Positions 16,060 to 26,264 of a stretch of 64,000 nucleotides of DNA are shown here, piece by piece. Made by a program: the position numbers and the translations under genes. Under the pieces are notes generated by a model, which ran no database searches, was not told the origin of the DNA, and saw only the letters and a program-made list of their open reading frames with translations. Location: contig NZ_SLWK01000002.1 of the NCBI RefSeq assembly GCF_004345615.1, forward strand, positions 248,001-312,000. Direction: 5' to 3'. Numbering within the stretch: position 1 is the first letter of the stretch; each line of letters begins with the position of its first letter. Source of the stretch: Natronoflexus pectinivorans (lineage in GTDB: Bacteria > Bacteroidota > Bacteroidia > Bacteroidales > Marinilabiliaceae).

Positions 16060-18492
16060 ATGAAAAATAAGCTTTTAATCATCCTGTTTTTATTCCTGCT
16101 TTCATTTCCGGCATGGCTGATGTCAGGAGGTAAATATCACATTGATTTGTCGGGTGTAAACACAGAAGTTTTACGTGGGCACCTCGATTTGGGTGGCCGA
16201 AGTATATCCGGAGAAATCATCGATGTAAATAGCTTTTACATCGAGCGCAACGGAGAACCTTATATTCCTGTAATTGCGGAGTTTCATTATAGTCGTTATC
16301 CCCGGGAGTATTGGGATGAACAGATAAAAAAAATCAAAGCTGGTGGTGTCACCGTTGTAGCTTCTTATGTGTTTTGGAATCTTCATGAATTTAAGGAGGG
16401 GGAGTTTGACTGGAGCGGAAATCTTGATTTGAGACACTTCGTAGAGTTATGTGGAAAAAATGGATTGGATGTGATCGTGCGAATAGGTCCATTTGCGCAT
16501 GGAGAAATGCGCAACGGAGGCTTGCCAGACTGGCTATACGGCAGGCCTATCGAGGTACGTAGCAACGATCCGGCTTATCTTTATTACGTTAATCGGCTCT
16601 ACCATCAGATTGGAGATCAACTATCCGGACTTATGTTTAAGGATAATGGACCCATCATAGGAATTCAGATTGAGAATGAATATCAGCATTCGGCAGCTCC
16701 ATGGGCTTTTACATACCAAGGAGCTCCCAGAGAAAATACAGTAGCCCGACGCGATGTGGATATTACCCAAATTGGTGTAGGAGTAAACGAGTTTGGAAAT
16801 GAATTTGCCGGTCTTGGCCGTGACCACATGAAAACTCTGAAGATGTTTGCCATCGAAGCAGGCATGGAAACTCCTATTTATACTGCTACTGGGTGGGGTT
16901 ATGCCACCATCGTTGAGAAAGGCTCCATTCCTGTTATGGCCGGTTATGCTTATCCATTCTGGGTGCCTGATAATCGACCTTCGCCATTCTATCTTTTTAA
17001 AAACATTCATAAAAATCCTGATTACTCCCCTGTAAGTTATGATGTGAATCTATATCCATCGATGGCTGCAGAACTGGGAACCGGAATTGCTGTTACTTAT
17101 TCCCGTCGTCCGAGAGTTCCCGGTGAGAGTTTTCTTCCCATGATGGTGCGAACTGTGGGAAGTGGAACCAATGGTTTGGGATTTTATATGTACCATGGAG
17201 GCACTACTCCCTCAATAGGCAATTTTTTTATGACGGAAGGGTTTGGTCTTGCCAATAAATCTTATGATTATCAGTCTCCCATCGGAGAGTTTGGAAAGAC
17301 AAGTAAGGGATATTACCCTCTTAAGCTGATTAATTATTTTCTGCAAGGGTATGGAAATGTTCTTGCCCCTTTTTATCCTGTTTTACCTGAATCAAATGAA
17401 TCAATTTCGCCAGATAACACCGAGACTTTACGCTATGCAATAAGGACAGACGGAATGTCCGGTTTTATCTTTATGCATAATTTTCAGGACAGAATTGCTA
17501 TGCCAGATCATCGGGATCTGCATATTAATGTGAATACAATTGAAGGTACTTTCCGATTCCCCCATAATGGAACTTTTACATTGAAATCTGAAGCTTCCGG
17601 GATTTTTCCGTTTAATCTGGATTTTGATGGTGTTTTTATTCATCAGGCAACAGCACAGCCATTTATGCGCTTTGAAAACGATGGCCGCGTTTATCATGTG
17701 ATGGTAGCTATTGAGGGTTTTCATCCTCAATTGGTTTTAAATGGAGATACAGATGTTTCAGGAACCGGAATAAAAACTGAACTCATTAATGGTCGTAAAG
17801 TGGTATCATTTCCTGATGACCGACTTTCGGAAATGGTTTCCAATGATGTTTCTTTTCTGGTTATTCCCTATGAAATGGCTTTGAAGGCCTGGCTGACAGG
17901 AAAGGCAGGTAATCAGCATCTGATTATTAGCAATGCTCTCGTGCTTGAAGATGAGAAAAGTCTTTCGCTTATCAGCGATCATCAAACAGAGATATGTGTG
18001 CGGGTTTATCCTGCCATTAGGGATTTACGATCTGGTGAGGCAAACGTTAATAAACTCGAGCAGGAACTTGCTTCTGTTTCGGGTTGGATATTGTCTATTG
18101 ATCCAAAAGAGCCAGTTCTTCAGTTGATTCCCTCGGGTGATCGTCATTTTGTATTGAGAGCTGAGCAGTTGGATATGAATGGGTTCAATGATGTGTTTAT
18201 AACTTTCGACTATCGTGGTGACAGAGCTGTATGCATGATGAATGGAGAACTGATGACCGATCACCTATATACCAGTGCTCCGTGGACCATTGGATTAAAG
18301 AGGTATGTAGAGATGCTGAAAGACCATGAAATGTATTTTTATTTCATTCCCATGAGAAGCGATGCTCCTTATTTGAGCTGGCTCGATGAAGAAGTGATCC
18401 CTGATTTTGGCGAAAGACGTGAGTTTTTGGAAATCAAAGAGCCTGAAATATCAGTTGAGTACCGCATAGATATTATGATTGAAAAGGATTAA
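16060..18492 (+). CDS. GH35 beta-galactosidase, exported
   Basis: 810 residues. An N-terminal signal peptide (KLLIILFLFLLSFPAWLM) is followed by the GH35 barrel: PVIAEFHYSRYPREYWDEQI, YVFWNLHEFKEGEFDW, IVRIGPFAHGEMRNGGLPDW and IGIQIENEY with the acid/base Glu at about 207. The nucleophile is probably Glu338 in SMAAELGTG. The C-terminal ~350 residues are beta-rich accessory domains. It hydrolyses terminal beta-galactosides outside the cytoplasm. It is the first gene of a four-gene operon: the MFS gene starts 6 bp after its stop. The ATG lies inside a sequence shared with the repeat at 46.2 kb. Confidence 0.94.
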   Translation: MKNKLLIILFLFLLSFPAWLMSGGKYHIDLSGVNTEVLRGHLDLGGRSISGEIIDVNSFYIERNGEPYIPVIAEFHYSRYPREYWDEQIKKIKAGGVTVVASYVFWNLHEFKEGEFDWSGNLDLRHFVELCGKNGLDVIVRIGPFAHGEMRNGGLPDWLYGRPIEVRSNDPAYLYYVNRLYHQIGDQLSGLMFKDNGPIIGIQIENEYQHSAAPWAFTYQGAPRENTVARRDVDITQIGVGVNEFGNEFAGLGRDHMKTLKMFAIEAGMETPIYTATGWGYATIVEKGSIPVMAGYAYPFWVPDNRPSPFYLFKNIHKNPDYSPVSYDVNLYPSMAAELGTGIAVTYSRRPRVPGESFLPMMVRTVGSGTNGLGFYMYHGGTTPSIGNFFMTEGFGLANKSYDYQSPIGEFGKTSKGYYPLKLINYFLQGYGNVLAPFYPVLPESNESISPDNTETLRYAIRTDGMSGFIFMHNFQDRIAMPDHRDLHINVNTIEGTFRFPHNGTFTLKSEASGIFPFNLDFDGVFIHQATAQPFMRFENDGRVYHVMVAIEGFHPQLVLNGDTDVSGTGIKTELINGRKVVSFPDDRLSEMVSNDVSFLVIPYEMALKAWLTGKAGNQHLIISNALVLEDEKSLSLISDHQTEICVRVYPAIRDLRSGEANVNKLEQELASVSGWILSIDPKEPVLQLIPSGDRHFVLRAEQLDMNGFNDVFITFDYRGDRAVCMMNGELMTDHLYTSAPWTIGLKRYVEMLKDHEMYFYFIPMRSDAPYLSWLDEEVIPDFGERREFLEIKEPEISVEYRIDIMIEKD

Positions 18493-18498
18493 TTAGTC

Positions 18499-19902
18499 AT
18501 GAATAAGATCAATTCAAAATATGTGTTGGGTCTGTCGCTGGTTTCTGCCATGGGAGGATTGCTTTTTGGATACGATTGGGTAGTGATAGGTGGAGCCAAG
18601 CCTTTTTATGAGAGTTATTTCGGAATAGCGCATTCGCCAGGCCTTCAGGGATGGGCTATGAGTAGTGCTTTGGTGGGATGCATCGTTGGCGCACTGGTAG
18701 CCGGTCGCACCAGCGACCGATTGGGCAGAAGAAAACTGTTGATGCTTGCAGCAGGGTTGTTTGTCATTTCGGCATTAGGTACTGGTGCTTCTAACTCTTT
18801 TACTTTTTTTATTTTATATCGCCTCATAGGAGGAGTGGGAATAGGAATCGCGTCCACCATTTCTCCCATTTATATCGCTGAAATTGCACCGGCAGGGAAA
18901 CGTGGCATGTTTGTTTCGATCAATCAAATGACCATTGTTATTGGTATTTTGGCTGCACAAATTGTGAATATGCTCATCGCTCAACCAGTTCCGGAGTTAT
19001 TTTCAGCTGAGGAAACACTTGCTTCGTGGAATGTCCAATGGGGCTGGCGAATGATGTTTTGGGCAGAGCTGATTCCAGCCGGATTATTCTTTGCTTTAAT
19101 GTTTTTGGTACCTGAAACACCTCGTTTCCTTGCAAAGATTGATCGCTACGATAAGGCCCAAAAAATATTATATAAAATTGGTGGATCAGAATATGCCAAT
19201 TCAGCGTTGGAGCAAATTAGGGATACATTAAAGGAGAGCAGTTCCAAAGTATCACTAAAACCTCTTATGGACAAACGAGTTGCTCCGGTAATTCTGATTG
19301 GAGTTGTTTTGGCTGCTTTTCAGCAATGGTGCGGTATTAATGTGATATTTAATTACGCAGAGGAGGTGTTCACATCAGCTGGTTATTCAGTTAATGACAT
19401 GTTTATAAATATTGTGATAACCGGAAGTGTAAATTTGGTTTTTACCATTGTGGCTATGGGAACGGTGGATAGATGGGGAAGACGAAAACTGATGTTGCTT
19501 GGCTCCGGAGCTCTTGCATTAATATACATGGTTTTAGGAGCTTTTTATTTCTTTGGTGTTACGGGTTGGGCGGTTTTGCTCATAGTGGTAATGGCCATTG
19601 CTGTGTATGCCATGTCATTGGCTCCAATCACGTGGGTGGTTTTATCCGAGATCTTTCCAAACAGAATCAGGGGTGTAGCCATGGCTGTAGCCACCTTGTC
19701 CTTATGGACTGCGTCAGCTCTGCTCGTGCTAACTTTTCCGTTTCTGAATAGTGCTTTTGGAGCATCCGGAACATTCTGGATCTATGGGGTGATTTGTGTT
19801 GCGGGGTTTATATACATCTATCGCGTTTTACCAGAAACAAAAGGTAAAACCCTGGAGGAAATTGAAAAGGACTTGAATAAGGATAAGAAATTGAAGAATT
19901 AA
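18499..19902 (+). CDS. Sugar-porter family MFS transporter
   Basis: 467 residues with 12 predicted membrane helices and the sugar-porter signatures: GRTSDRLGRRKLL after helix 2, VPETPRFLAK at the end of the first half, QQWCGINVIFNYAEEVF in helix 7, VDRWGRRKLML, and PETKGKTLEEIE at the C-terminus. Relatives are H+-coupled permeases for xylose, galactose, arabinose or glucose in the inner membrane. With an exported GH35 upstream and a GH2 lipoprotein downstream, the likely cargo is a monosaccharide released by them, such as galactose. Only 2 bp separate its stop from the next start, so translation is tightly linked. Confidence 0.93.
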   Translation: MNKINSKYVLGLSLVSAMGGLLFGYDWVVIGGAKPFYESYFGIAHSPGLQGWAMSSALVGCIVGALVAGRTSDRLGRRKLLMLAAGLFVISALGTGASNSFTFFILYRLIGGVGIGIASTISPIYIAEIAPAGKRGMFVSINQMTIVIGILAAQIVNMLIAQPVPELFSAEETLASWNVQWGWRMMFWAELIPAGLFFALMFLVPETPRFLAKIDRYDKAQKILYKIGGSEYANSALEQIRDTLKESSSKVSLKPLMDKRVAPVILIGVVLAAFQQWCGINVIFNYAEEVFTSAGYSVNDMFINIVITGSVNLVFTIVAMGTVDRWGRRKLMLLGSGALALIYMVLGAFYFFGVTGWAVLLIVVMAIAVYAMSLAPITWVVLSEIFPNRIRGVAMAVATLSLWTASALLVLTFPFLNSAFGASGTFWIYGVICVAGFIYIYRVLPETKGKTLEEIEKDLNKDKKLKN

Positions 19903-19904
19903 AT

Positions 19905-22900
19905 ATGTCAATCAAAAAAGCTAAAGCCTGGAAAGAAAAGGTGGTTATCCCTACCTACGAAACGGGGCTTCCCGAAAAAAATCCGATGTTTCTCGAAAAG
20001 CGTGTTTATCAGGGGAGTTCCGGTGTGGTGTATCCTTATCCGGTAATTGAAAAGATTTTTGATAAAAAAAAGGACAAAGTTTGGCAGGCACTTTTTCTTG
20101 AGAATGATTTTGTGAAGATTATGATTTTACCAGAGTTGGGAGGTAGAATACAAATGGCTTATGACAAAACGAAGGAGCGCCATTTTGTTTATTATAACCA
20201 AGTGATAAAGCCTGCTTTGGTCGGATTAACGGGTCCTTGGATATCAGGTGGTATTGAGTTCAACTGGCCTCAACATCATCGTCCGACAACTTTCGATCCT
20301 GTCGATTTTTCCATTGAAGAGAATCAAGATGGGAGTGTTACGGTATGGTGCAGCGAACTGGAACGAATGTTTCGAACCAAAGGGATGGCTGGTTTTACTC
20401 TCTACCCCGATAAATCATATCTTGAAATCAGAGTTCAAATATATAATCCCACCCCCTTGCCACAAACATTTCTTTGGTGGGCCAACCCTGCCGTAAAAGT
20501 AAATGATCATTACCAATCGGTGTTTCCTCCGGATGTAAATGCTGTATTTGATCATGGCAAGCGGGATGTTTCTTCTTTTCCTGTGGCCACGGGAACTTAT
20601 TATAAAATAGATTATTCTCCCGGCACGGATATTTCCAGATATAAGAATATACCTGTTCCTACTTCTTACATGGCCATTGTTTCCAAATATGATTTTGTGG
20701 GAGGTTATGAAAATGATTCAAAAGGAGGACTGCTTCATGTGGCTAATCATCATGTTTCGCCAGGAAAAAAGCAGTGGACATGGGGGAATGGTGAGTTCGG
20801 AAAGGCCTGGGATCGACATCTTACGGATGAAGACGGCCCATACATTGAGCTGATGTGTGGGGTCTTTACCGATAATCAGCCCGATTTTACATGGTTGGCA
20901 CCCCATGAAGAGAAGTCTTTTGTTCAGTATTTTATGCCGTATCGAGATTTAGGCGTGGTTAAAAATGCAACAAAGGATGCAATGCTTAATATGGAGATCG
21001 TTAACGATCGACTTGTTTTAAAGGTTTATACGACTGGGATTTATCCAAATGCAACAATAGAATTAAATGCGAAAGGAGAGCGCATTTTTGTAGATAGCTA
21101 TAGTGCTTCACCTTTAAATTCATACGAAAAGAGCATCGAGCTACCTGAAGACACCGTTGAGGAAGACTTGTATCTAAAGGTTACCAAAAGCGATGGAACG
21201 TTATTGGTGAGTTGGCAACCCGAAGGTTGCCGGCAGAATGAAAACCCAGATCCTGCAAAACCTGCCAAATTGCCGGAACAAATTGACTGCATTGAACAGT
21301 TGTTTTTAACCGGACATCATCTCGAACAGTACCGACATGCCACTTATCAGCCAAAGGATTATTACGAAGAAGCTTTGAAAAGGGATTCTGGAGATGTACG
21401 TTGCAACAATGCAATGGGTTTGTGGCTTCTGCGAAAAGGCAGATTTGCTGATGCTGAAGGATTCTTTAGGAGAGCGATTAAAACTTTAACAGATCGAAAT
21501 CCAAATCCATATGATGGAGAACCATATTACAATTTGGGCCTTTCTTTGAGATTTCAAGGGAAATGTATGGAAGCTTACTCTGCATTTTACAAATCCACGT
21601 GGATGGCTGCCTGGCAAAATTGCGGCTATTTTCAATTGGCAAGGCTGGATACGCTGAATGGAGAGTTTGGCAAAGCTTTGGAACATATTGATAAATCCAT
21701 TTCAAGAAACAGCTACGACCATAAGGCGTTACATCTTAAATGTGCAATTCTGAGACATACAAATAAGATTAATGAAGCGCTTCAGTTGACCGAACATGCT
21801 CTTACCATCGATCGGTTCAATTTTGGTGTTCTTTATGAGAAAACGCTGATTTCCGACGACAATAAGACACAGCAAGAGTTTAGTACACTCATTCGCAAAA
21901 ACATACATAATTACATTGAATATGCATTGGATTATGCTGCTGCCGGAATGTGGAATGAAGCCATTGCTTTATTGAGAACAGGTCTTGAAGAATCAGCTAC
22001 ATATCCAATGGGATGGTATTATCTGGGCTGGTTTTTCTATAACATAGGAGATCATAAAGAGGCATTTTCAGCATTTCAATATGCTGAAAATGCATTACCT
22101 GACTATTGCTTTCCCAATCAGTTGGAGTCTCTGATTGCTTTAAATAAGGCAATTGATATCAACCCGGAAGGTTCAAAAGCATATTACTACCTGGGAAATT
22201 ACTGGTATAATGCACGACACTACGAAATTGCTGCAAAATGCTGGGAAAAATCCGCACAATTGGACGTAACTTTTCCGACGGTTTTCAGAAACCTTGCATT
22301 AAATTATTTTAATAAACAGAAAAATGCAGAATACGCATTAAACTGCATGGAAAAAGCTTTTCGGCTTGATCCCGGCGATGCTAGAGTGTTGATGGAATTA
22401 GATCAATTATCCAGGCGTTTAAATCATTCGATTGAGAATCGTTTAAGGAGGCTTTACAATTTTCCCGAACTTATAGAGCAGCGTGATGACCTTTATCTTG
22501 AAGTTGTCACTTTATTAAATCTTCAGGGGAACCATGAACAGGCACTTGATATGCTTATGAAACGGAAATTCCATCCGTGGGAAGGGGGTGAAGGAAAAGT
22601 GACGAATCAATATGTGAGTTGTTTGGTTGAAATGGCAAAAAAAGCCATAATGCAAAAGAATTTTGATTTGGCATTGGATTATCTTAAACGATCGATGGAT
22701 TATCCCGAAAACCTGGGAGAAGGCAAACTTGCTGGTGCTCAGGAAAACGATATCTGGTATTGGATGGGGTGTGTTTTTGACGAAATGAACCAAGTATCAG
22801 AGGCTAATGAATGTTGGGAGAAAGCTACAAAAGGGATAAGTGAACCAGCTGCTGCGATTTTTTATAACGACCAGTCGCCCGACAAAATTTTTTACCAGGG

Positions 22901-23210
22901 ATTGGCATTACTGAAGCTTCAAAGGAGAAGTGAAGCCGATGATCGTTTCTCCCGCTTGATTGAATATGGTAATAAACATCTAAATGATGAGGTGAGAATC
23001 GATTATTTTGCAGTTTCTCTGCCAGATTTACTTATATGGGACGATGACCTGAATATCCGAAACCGAATTCATTGCATGTATATTAAAGGATTGGGGTTAT
23101 TGGGACTTGGCCGGGTAGATGAAGCGGAAACGTTATTTAAAGAAGTGAGCTCGATGGAGTGCACACATGCAGGTGTTAAAATACATCAGAGCATGATAGA
23201 ATCAATTTGA
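19905..23210 (+). CDS. DUF5107 domain plus TPR-repeat protein
   Basis: 1101 residues without a signal peptide. The first ~430 match DUF5107, a mutarotase-like beta-sandwich (ILPELGGRIQMAYDKTKERH, GLTGPWISGGIEFNWPQHH). From about residue 480 onward the chain is made of tetratricopeptide repeats (for example GEPYYNLGLSLRFQGKCMEA, MGWYYLGWFFYNIGDHKEAF, SKAYYYLGNYWYNARHYEIA). Such proteins are recurrent partners of glycoside hydrolases in sugar loci; the family has no settled activity. A cytoplasmic sugar-binding or mutarotase-type role, with the TPR part as a scaffold, is inference. It lies third in the operon, and 78 bp separate it from the GH2 gene. Confidence 0.88.
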   Translation: MSIKKAKAWKEKVVIPTYETGLPEKNPMFLEKRVYQGSSGVVYPYPVIEKIFDKKKDKVWQALFLENDFVKIMILPELGGRIQMAYDKTKERHFVYYNQVIKPALVGLTGPWISGGIEFNWPQHHRPTTFDPVDFSIEENQDGSVTVWCSELERMFRTKGMAGFTLYPDKSYLEIRVQIYNPTPLPQTFLWWANPAVKVNDHYQSVFPPDVNAVFDHGKRDVSSFPVATGTYYKIDYSPGTDISRYKNIPVPTSYMAIVSKYDFVGGYENDSKGGLLHVANHHVSPGKKQWTWGNGEFGKAWDRHLTDEDGPYIELMCGVFTDNQPDFTWLAPHEEKSFVQYFMPYRDLGVVKNATKDAMLNMEIVNDRLVLKVYTTGIYPNATIELNAKGERIFVDSYSASPLNSYEKSIELPEDTVEEDLYLKVTKSDGTLLVSWQPEGCRQNENPDPAKPAKLPEQIDCIEQLFLTGHHLEQYRHATYQPKDYYEEALKRDSGDVRCNNAMGLWLLRKGRFADAEGFFRRAIKTLTDRNPNPYDGEPYYNLGLSLRFQGKCMEAYSAFYKSTWMAAWQNCGYFQLARLDTLNGEFGKALEHIDKSISRNSYDHKALHLKCAILRHTNKINEALQLTEHALTIDRFNFGVLYEKTLISDDNKTQQEFSTLIRKNIHNYIEYALDYAAAGMWNEAIALLRTGLEESATYPMGWYYLGWFFYNIGDHKEAFSAFQYAENALPDYCFPNQLESLIALNKAIDINPEGSKAYYYLGNYWYNARHYEIAAKCWEKSAQLDVTFPTVFRNLALNYFNKQKNAEYALNCMEKAFRLDPGDARVLMELDQLSRRLNHSIENRLRRLYNFPELIEQRDDLYLEVVTLLNLQGNHEQALDMLMKRKFHPWEGGEGKVTNQYVSCLVEMAKKAIMQKNFDLALDYLKRSMDYPENLGEGKLAGAQENDIWYWMGCVFDEMNQVSEANECWEKATKGISEPAAAIFYNDQSPDKIFYQGLALLKLQRRSEADDRFSRLIEYGNKHLNDEVRIDYFAVSLPDLLIWDDDLNIRNRIHCMYIKGLGLLGLGRVDEAETLFKEVSSMECTHAGVKIHQSMIESI

Positions 23211-23288
23211 AAAACATTATAAATCGCAACCTGATCAGCAAAGTGTTTGCTTTAAAAGTGAATTAGAACAAAATTAAACCATTTCGAT

Positions 23289-26165
23289 ATGAAAAACTTA
23301 TTATTTAATCTGTTTCTTGTGTTACTGGTTGCTTCCTGTTCAAGCAGGAATGCAATGGAAATTGATCTGTCCGGAAATTGGAATTTCAGAATTGATGTTG
23401 ATGATGAAGGAGTTGAAGGACGTTGGTTTGAGTCCCTATTGCCGGATCTGATGGTGTTGCCTGGTTCTATGATGGAACAGGGTCTTGGACTGGAAATAAC
23501 TTTGGAAACACAGTGGACAGGGAGTATTTACGACAGCTCCTGGTTTTTTAACCCACACACTGAGCCTTATCGTCAGCCGGGCAACTTGATGTTCCCTTTT
23601 TGGCTCACACCGGAGAAGTACTATGCTGGTGCAGCTTGGTATCAGAGGGTTGTAGAGAAACCTTCGAATTGGGATGGGGAACGGGTGTTTTTGCATCTGG
23701 AACGACCACATTGGGAAACCACGGTTTGGATAAATGAATCTAAGGCTGGTATGCAGAACTCTCTCTCAGTGCCTCATGTATATGATATTACAGATTTGAT
23801 GTCAAAAGGAGAAAATGTGATTACCATACGAGTTGATAATCGAATTAAGGATATCAATGTGGGACCCGATTCTCACAGTGTAACCGATCATACCCAAGGA
23901 AACTGGAATGGAATTGTGGGTGATATTAAACTTATAGCTCGTCCAAATAGTTATATCCAAAATGTACAGGTCTATCCCGATGTGCCATCTAACAAGGTGA
24001 AACTAATTGGCAATTTAGTTAATAAATCAGATAGAAAATATCATGGTGAGATTGAAGTTTCAGCCATTCTTGCCAATGTAAACGTTTCAGTACCTCCTGT
24101 ATTAGCATCTTTTCCTGTAACAATAGAGTCAGGAGAACAGTTGGTTGAGTTGGAGTTTGATATGGGTGAAAAGGTGCAGTTGTGGGATGAGTTTCATCCT
24201 GCCTTTTATCGGCTCGAAGTAAGTCTTAAGATTGATGCAGGTGCCACTGATGTGTTTAGAACGCAATTTGGTATGCGCACATTTACAGCTGAGGGTACGA
24301 GGTTTGCCATAAACGGACGTCCTGTTTGGCTTCGGGGTACAGTAGAGTGCGCTGCGCACCCGCTTACCGGTTATGCACCAATGGATAAGGAATACTGGAA
24401 AGAAATCTATCAAAAGGCCATGGCTTTTGGAATCAATCATTTTCGTTTCCATTCCTGGTGTCCTCCTCGTGCAGCTTTTGAAGCCGCTGACGAACTAGGC
24501 GTATACCTGCAACCTGAAGGGCCATTTTGGACCAATCATGGAACATGGGTGGGTGATGGACTCCCAGTCGATCAATACATCATTGATGAATGCGATCGAA
24601 TTCTGGAGGAATATGGCAATCATCCTTCCTTTGTTATGTTTGCATATGGAAATGAACCAGCAGGTCGGAATCAGATCCCGTTCCTTAACGAATTGGTGGA
24701 ATACTGGATGGAAAAGGACAATCGAAGATTGTATACCCATGCTGCCATTGGACGCAGTTGGCCTTTGGCTCCATCCAATGAATTCATAATAAGAGCTGAG
24801 TCCAGAGGGCTTCCATGGGATCAACGCCCCCAGAGTTTGTTCGATTATGCCGAACGCATTGCTCCTTATGATGTACCGTACGTAGCTCATGAAATGGGTC
24901 AATATTGTGTTTTTCCTGATTTTAGCGAAATACCTAAGTATACCGGGGTATATCAACCAAGGAATTTCATGATGTTCCAGGCCGAACTGGAACGGAAACG
25001 AATGGGTGATCAAGCTCGTGATTTTTTTATGGCTTCGGGACATTTTCAGGTGATTTGTTATAAAAGCGAAATAGAAGCTTCCCTTAGAACTCCAGGGAAT
25101 GCCGGTACTCAATTGCTGGCTCTTAATGATTTTCCGGGACAGGGGAGTGCCATTGTTGGGGTGACCGATGTGTTTTGGGATGCAAAAGATTATGTGAAAC
25201 CTCATGAGTTCAGACGTTTTTTTGGGACGACTGTACCTCTCACACGTTTTCCAAAATTTGTTTATACCAACAAAGAAGTGTTGCTTGTAGAAGCTGAAGT
25301 TGCTCATTTTGGTGAATCTCCATTACTAAATGTAACGCCTGTTTGGAAAATCACTGATGAAAATGGCCGGGTAATAAATGAAGGAACACTCCCACCTACA
25401 AATATTTTATTTGGGAATTCTGAATTAGGAGCCATTCGTTTTCCTCTGAATTTTAGCATGGAAGCGGGTAAATATAATCTGGAGTTATCGTTTATGGGAT
25501 TTGCAAATGATTGGGATTTCTGGGTTTACCCGGCTGAATTGCCAGAGGTGGCAGATAATGAGATATTTATAACGGATGATTATAACGATGTAGCAGTCGA
25601 AATACTTAATAACGGAGGTGATGTTTTGTTGTTGGCTGCCGGGAAAGTGGAGAAGGGAAAGGACGTGGTTCAGTATTTTCGCCCGGTATTCTGGAATACT
25701 TCGTGGTTTCAGATGCGTCCTCCTCATACGTTAGGCATTTTAACCAACCCGAACCATCCGGCTATGGCTGATTTTCCTACAGATTTTCACAGTAATTTAC
25801 AATGGTGGGAATTGCTACACAATCAACAGGTAATGAACCTGGATAATTTCCCGGCTGAATTCAAACCCATTGTACAACCCATTGATACGTGGTTTATTAA
25901 TCGAAAACTTGGGTTGATTTTTGAAGTCAGGGTGGGTGAGGGTCGTTTATTGGTTTGCAGTGCTGATCTCGAAAGTGATATGGAGAATCGAATTGTGGCC
26001 AGACAAATGCGACATTCTCTAATAAATTACATGCTGAGCGATGATTTTAGCCCTGCATTCACTGTTGACTCTGATCTTGTAGCAGAAATTTTTACCGAAG
26101 GGGATTATGATATTTATGATGTCCATACAGCCGGAAGTCCCATGGATTTAATCCCTGAGCAGTGA
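23289..26165 (+). CDS. GH2 glycosidase, lipoprotein
   Basis: 958 residues. The signal MKNLLFNLFLVLLVASC with lipid-acceptor Cys17 anchors it in the envelope. It has the GH2 domain order: N-terminal jelly-roll sugar-binding domain (AAWYQRVVEKPSNWDGERVF, LERPHWETTVWINES), immunoglobulin-like domain, and barrel from about residue 335 (NGRPVWLRGTVECAAHP). FVMFAYGNEPAGR gives acid/base Glu456, and VAHEMGQYC gives nucleophile Glu535. The last ~300 residues are a beta-rich extension. GH2 includes beta-galactosidases, -mannosidases, -glucuronidases and others; operon context favours a galactoside, but the sequence does not fix the sugar. It is the last gene of the operon, followed by a very strong hairpin. 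Confidence 0.92.
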   Translation: MKNLLFNLFLVLLVASCSSRNAMEIDLSGNWNFRIDVDDEGVEGRWFESLLPDLMVLPGSMMEQGLGLEITLETQWTGSIYDSSWFFNPHTEPYRQPGNLMFPFWLTPEKYYAGAAWYQRVVEKPSNWDGERVFLHLERPHWETTVWINESKAGMQNSLSVPHVYDITDLMSKGENVITIRVDNRIKDINVGPDSHSVTDHTQGNWNGIVGDIKLIARPNSYIQNVQVYPDVPSNKVKLIGNLVNKSDRKYHGEIEVSAILANVNVSVPPVLASFPVTIESGEQLVELEFDMGEKVQLWDEFHPAFYRLEVSLKIDAGATDVFRTQFGMRTFTAEGTRFAINGRPVWLRGTVECAAHPLTGYAPMDKEYWKEIYQKAMAFGINHFRFHSWCPPRAAFEAADELGVYLQPEGPFWTNHGTWVGDGLPVDQYIIDECDRILEEYGNHPSFVMFAYGNEPAGRNQIPFLNELVEYWMEKDNRRLYTHAAIGRSWPLAPSNEFIIRAESRGLPWDQRPQSLFDYAERIAPYDVPYVAHEMGQYCVFPDFSEIPKYTGVYQPRNFMMFQAELERKRMGDQARDFFMASGHFQVICYKSEIEASLRTPGNAGTQLLALNDFPGQGSAIVGVTDVFWDAKDYVKPHEFRRFFGTTVPLTRFPKFVYTNKEVLLVEAEVAHFGESPLLNVTPVWKITDENGRVINEGTLPPTNILFGNSELGAIRFPLNFSMEAGKYNLELSFMGFANDWDFWVYPAELPEVADNEIFITDDYNDVAVEILNNGGDVLLLAAGKVEKGKDVVQYFRPVFWNTSWFQMRPPHTLGILTNPNHPAMADFPTDFHSNLQWWELLHNQQVMNLDNFPAEFKPIVQPIDTWFINRKLGLIFEVRVGEGRLLVCSADLESDMENRIVARQMRHSLINYMLSDDFSPAFTVDSDLVAEIFTEGDYDIYDVHTAGSPMDLIPEQ

Positions 26166-26218
26166 CCAGGGAGATTATTCAGAGAATTGATTATTACCAA
26201 TCTTACATTTCAGATTAT

Positions 26219-26264
26219 AGAATAGCGTTAGAGACACAACACTTTGTGTCTCTAACGCTATTCT
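26219..26264 (+). terminator. Operon terminator hairpin
   Basis: A perfect 21-bp stem (arms 26219-26239 and 26244-26264, loop CACT) starts 53 bp after the GH2 stop and is followed by a short T-rich stretch. It ends the GH35-MFS-DUF5107-GH2 operon. Confidence 0.88.

Noticed and set aside
14841-26165. SusC/SusD pair expected in a Bacteroidota sugar locus
   Set aside because: I looked for a TonB-plug protein and a SusD-like lipoprotein in the locus and found none; the only TonB receptor is at 43.6 kb in a different context.
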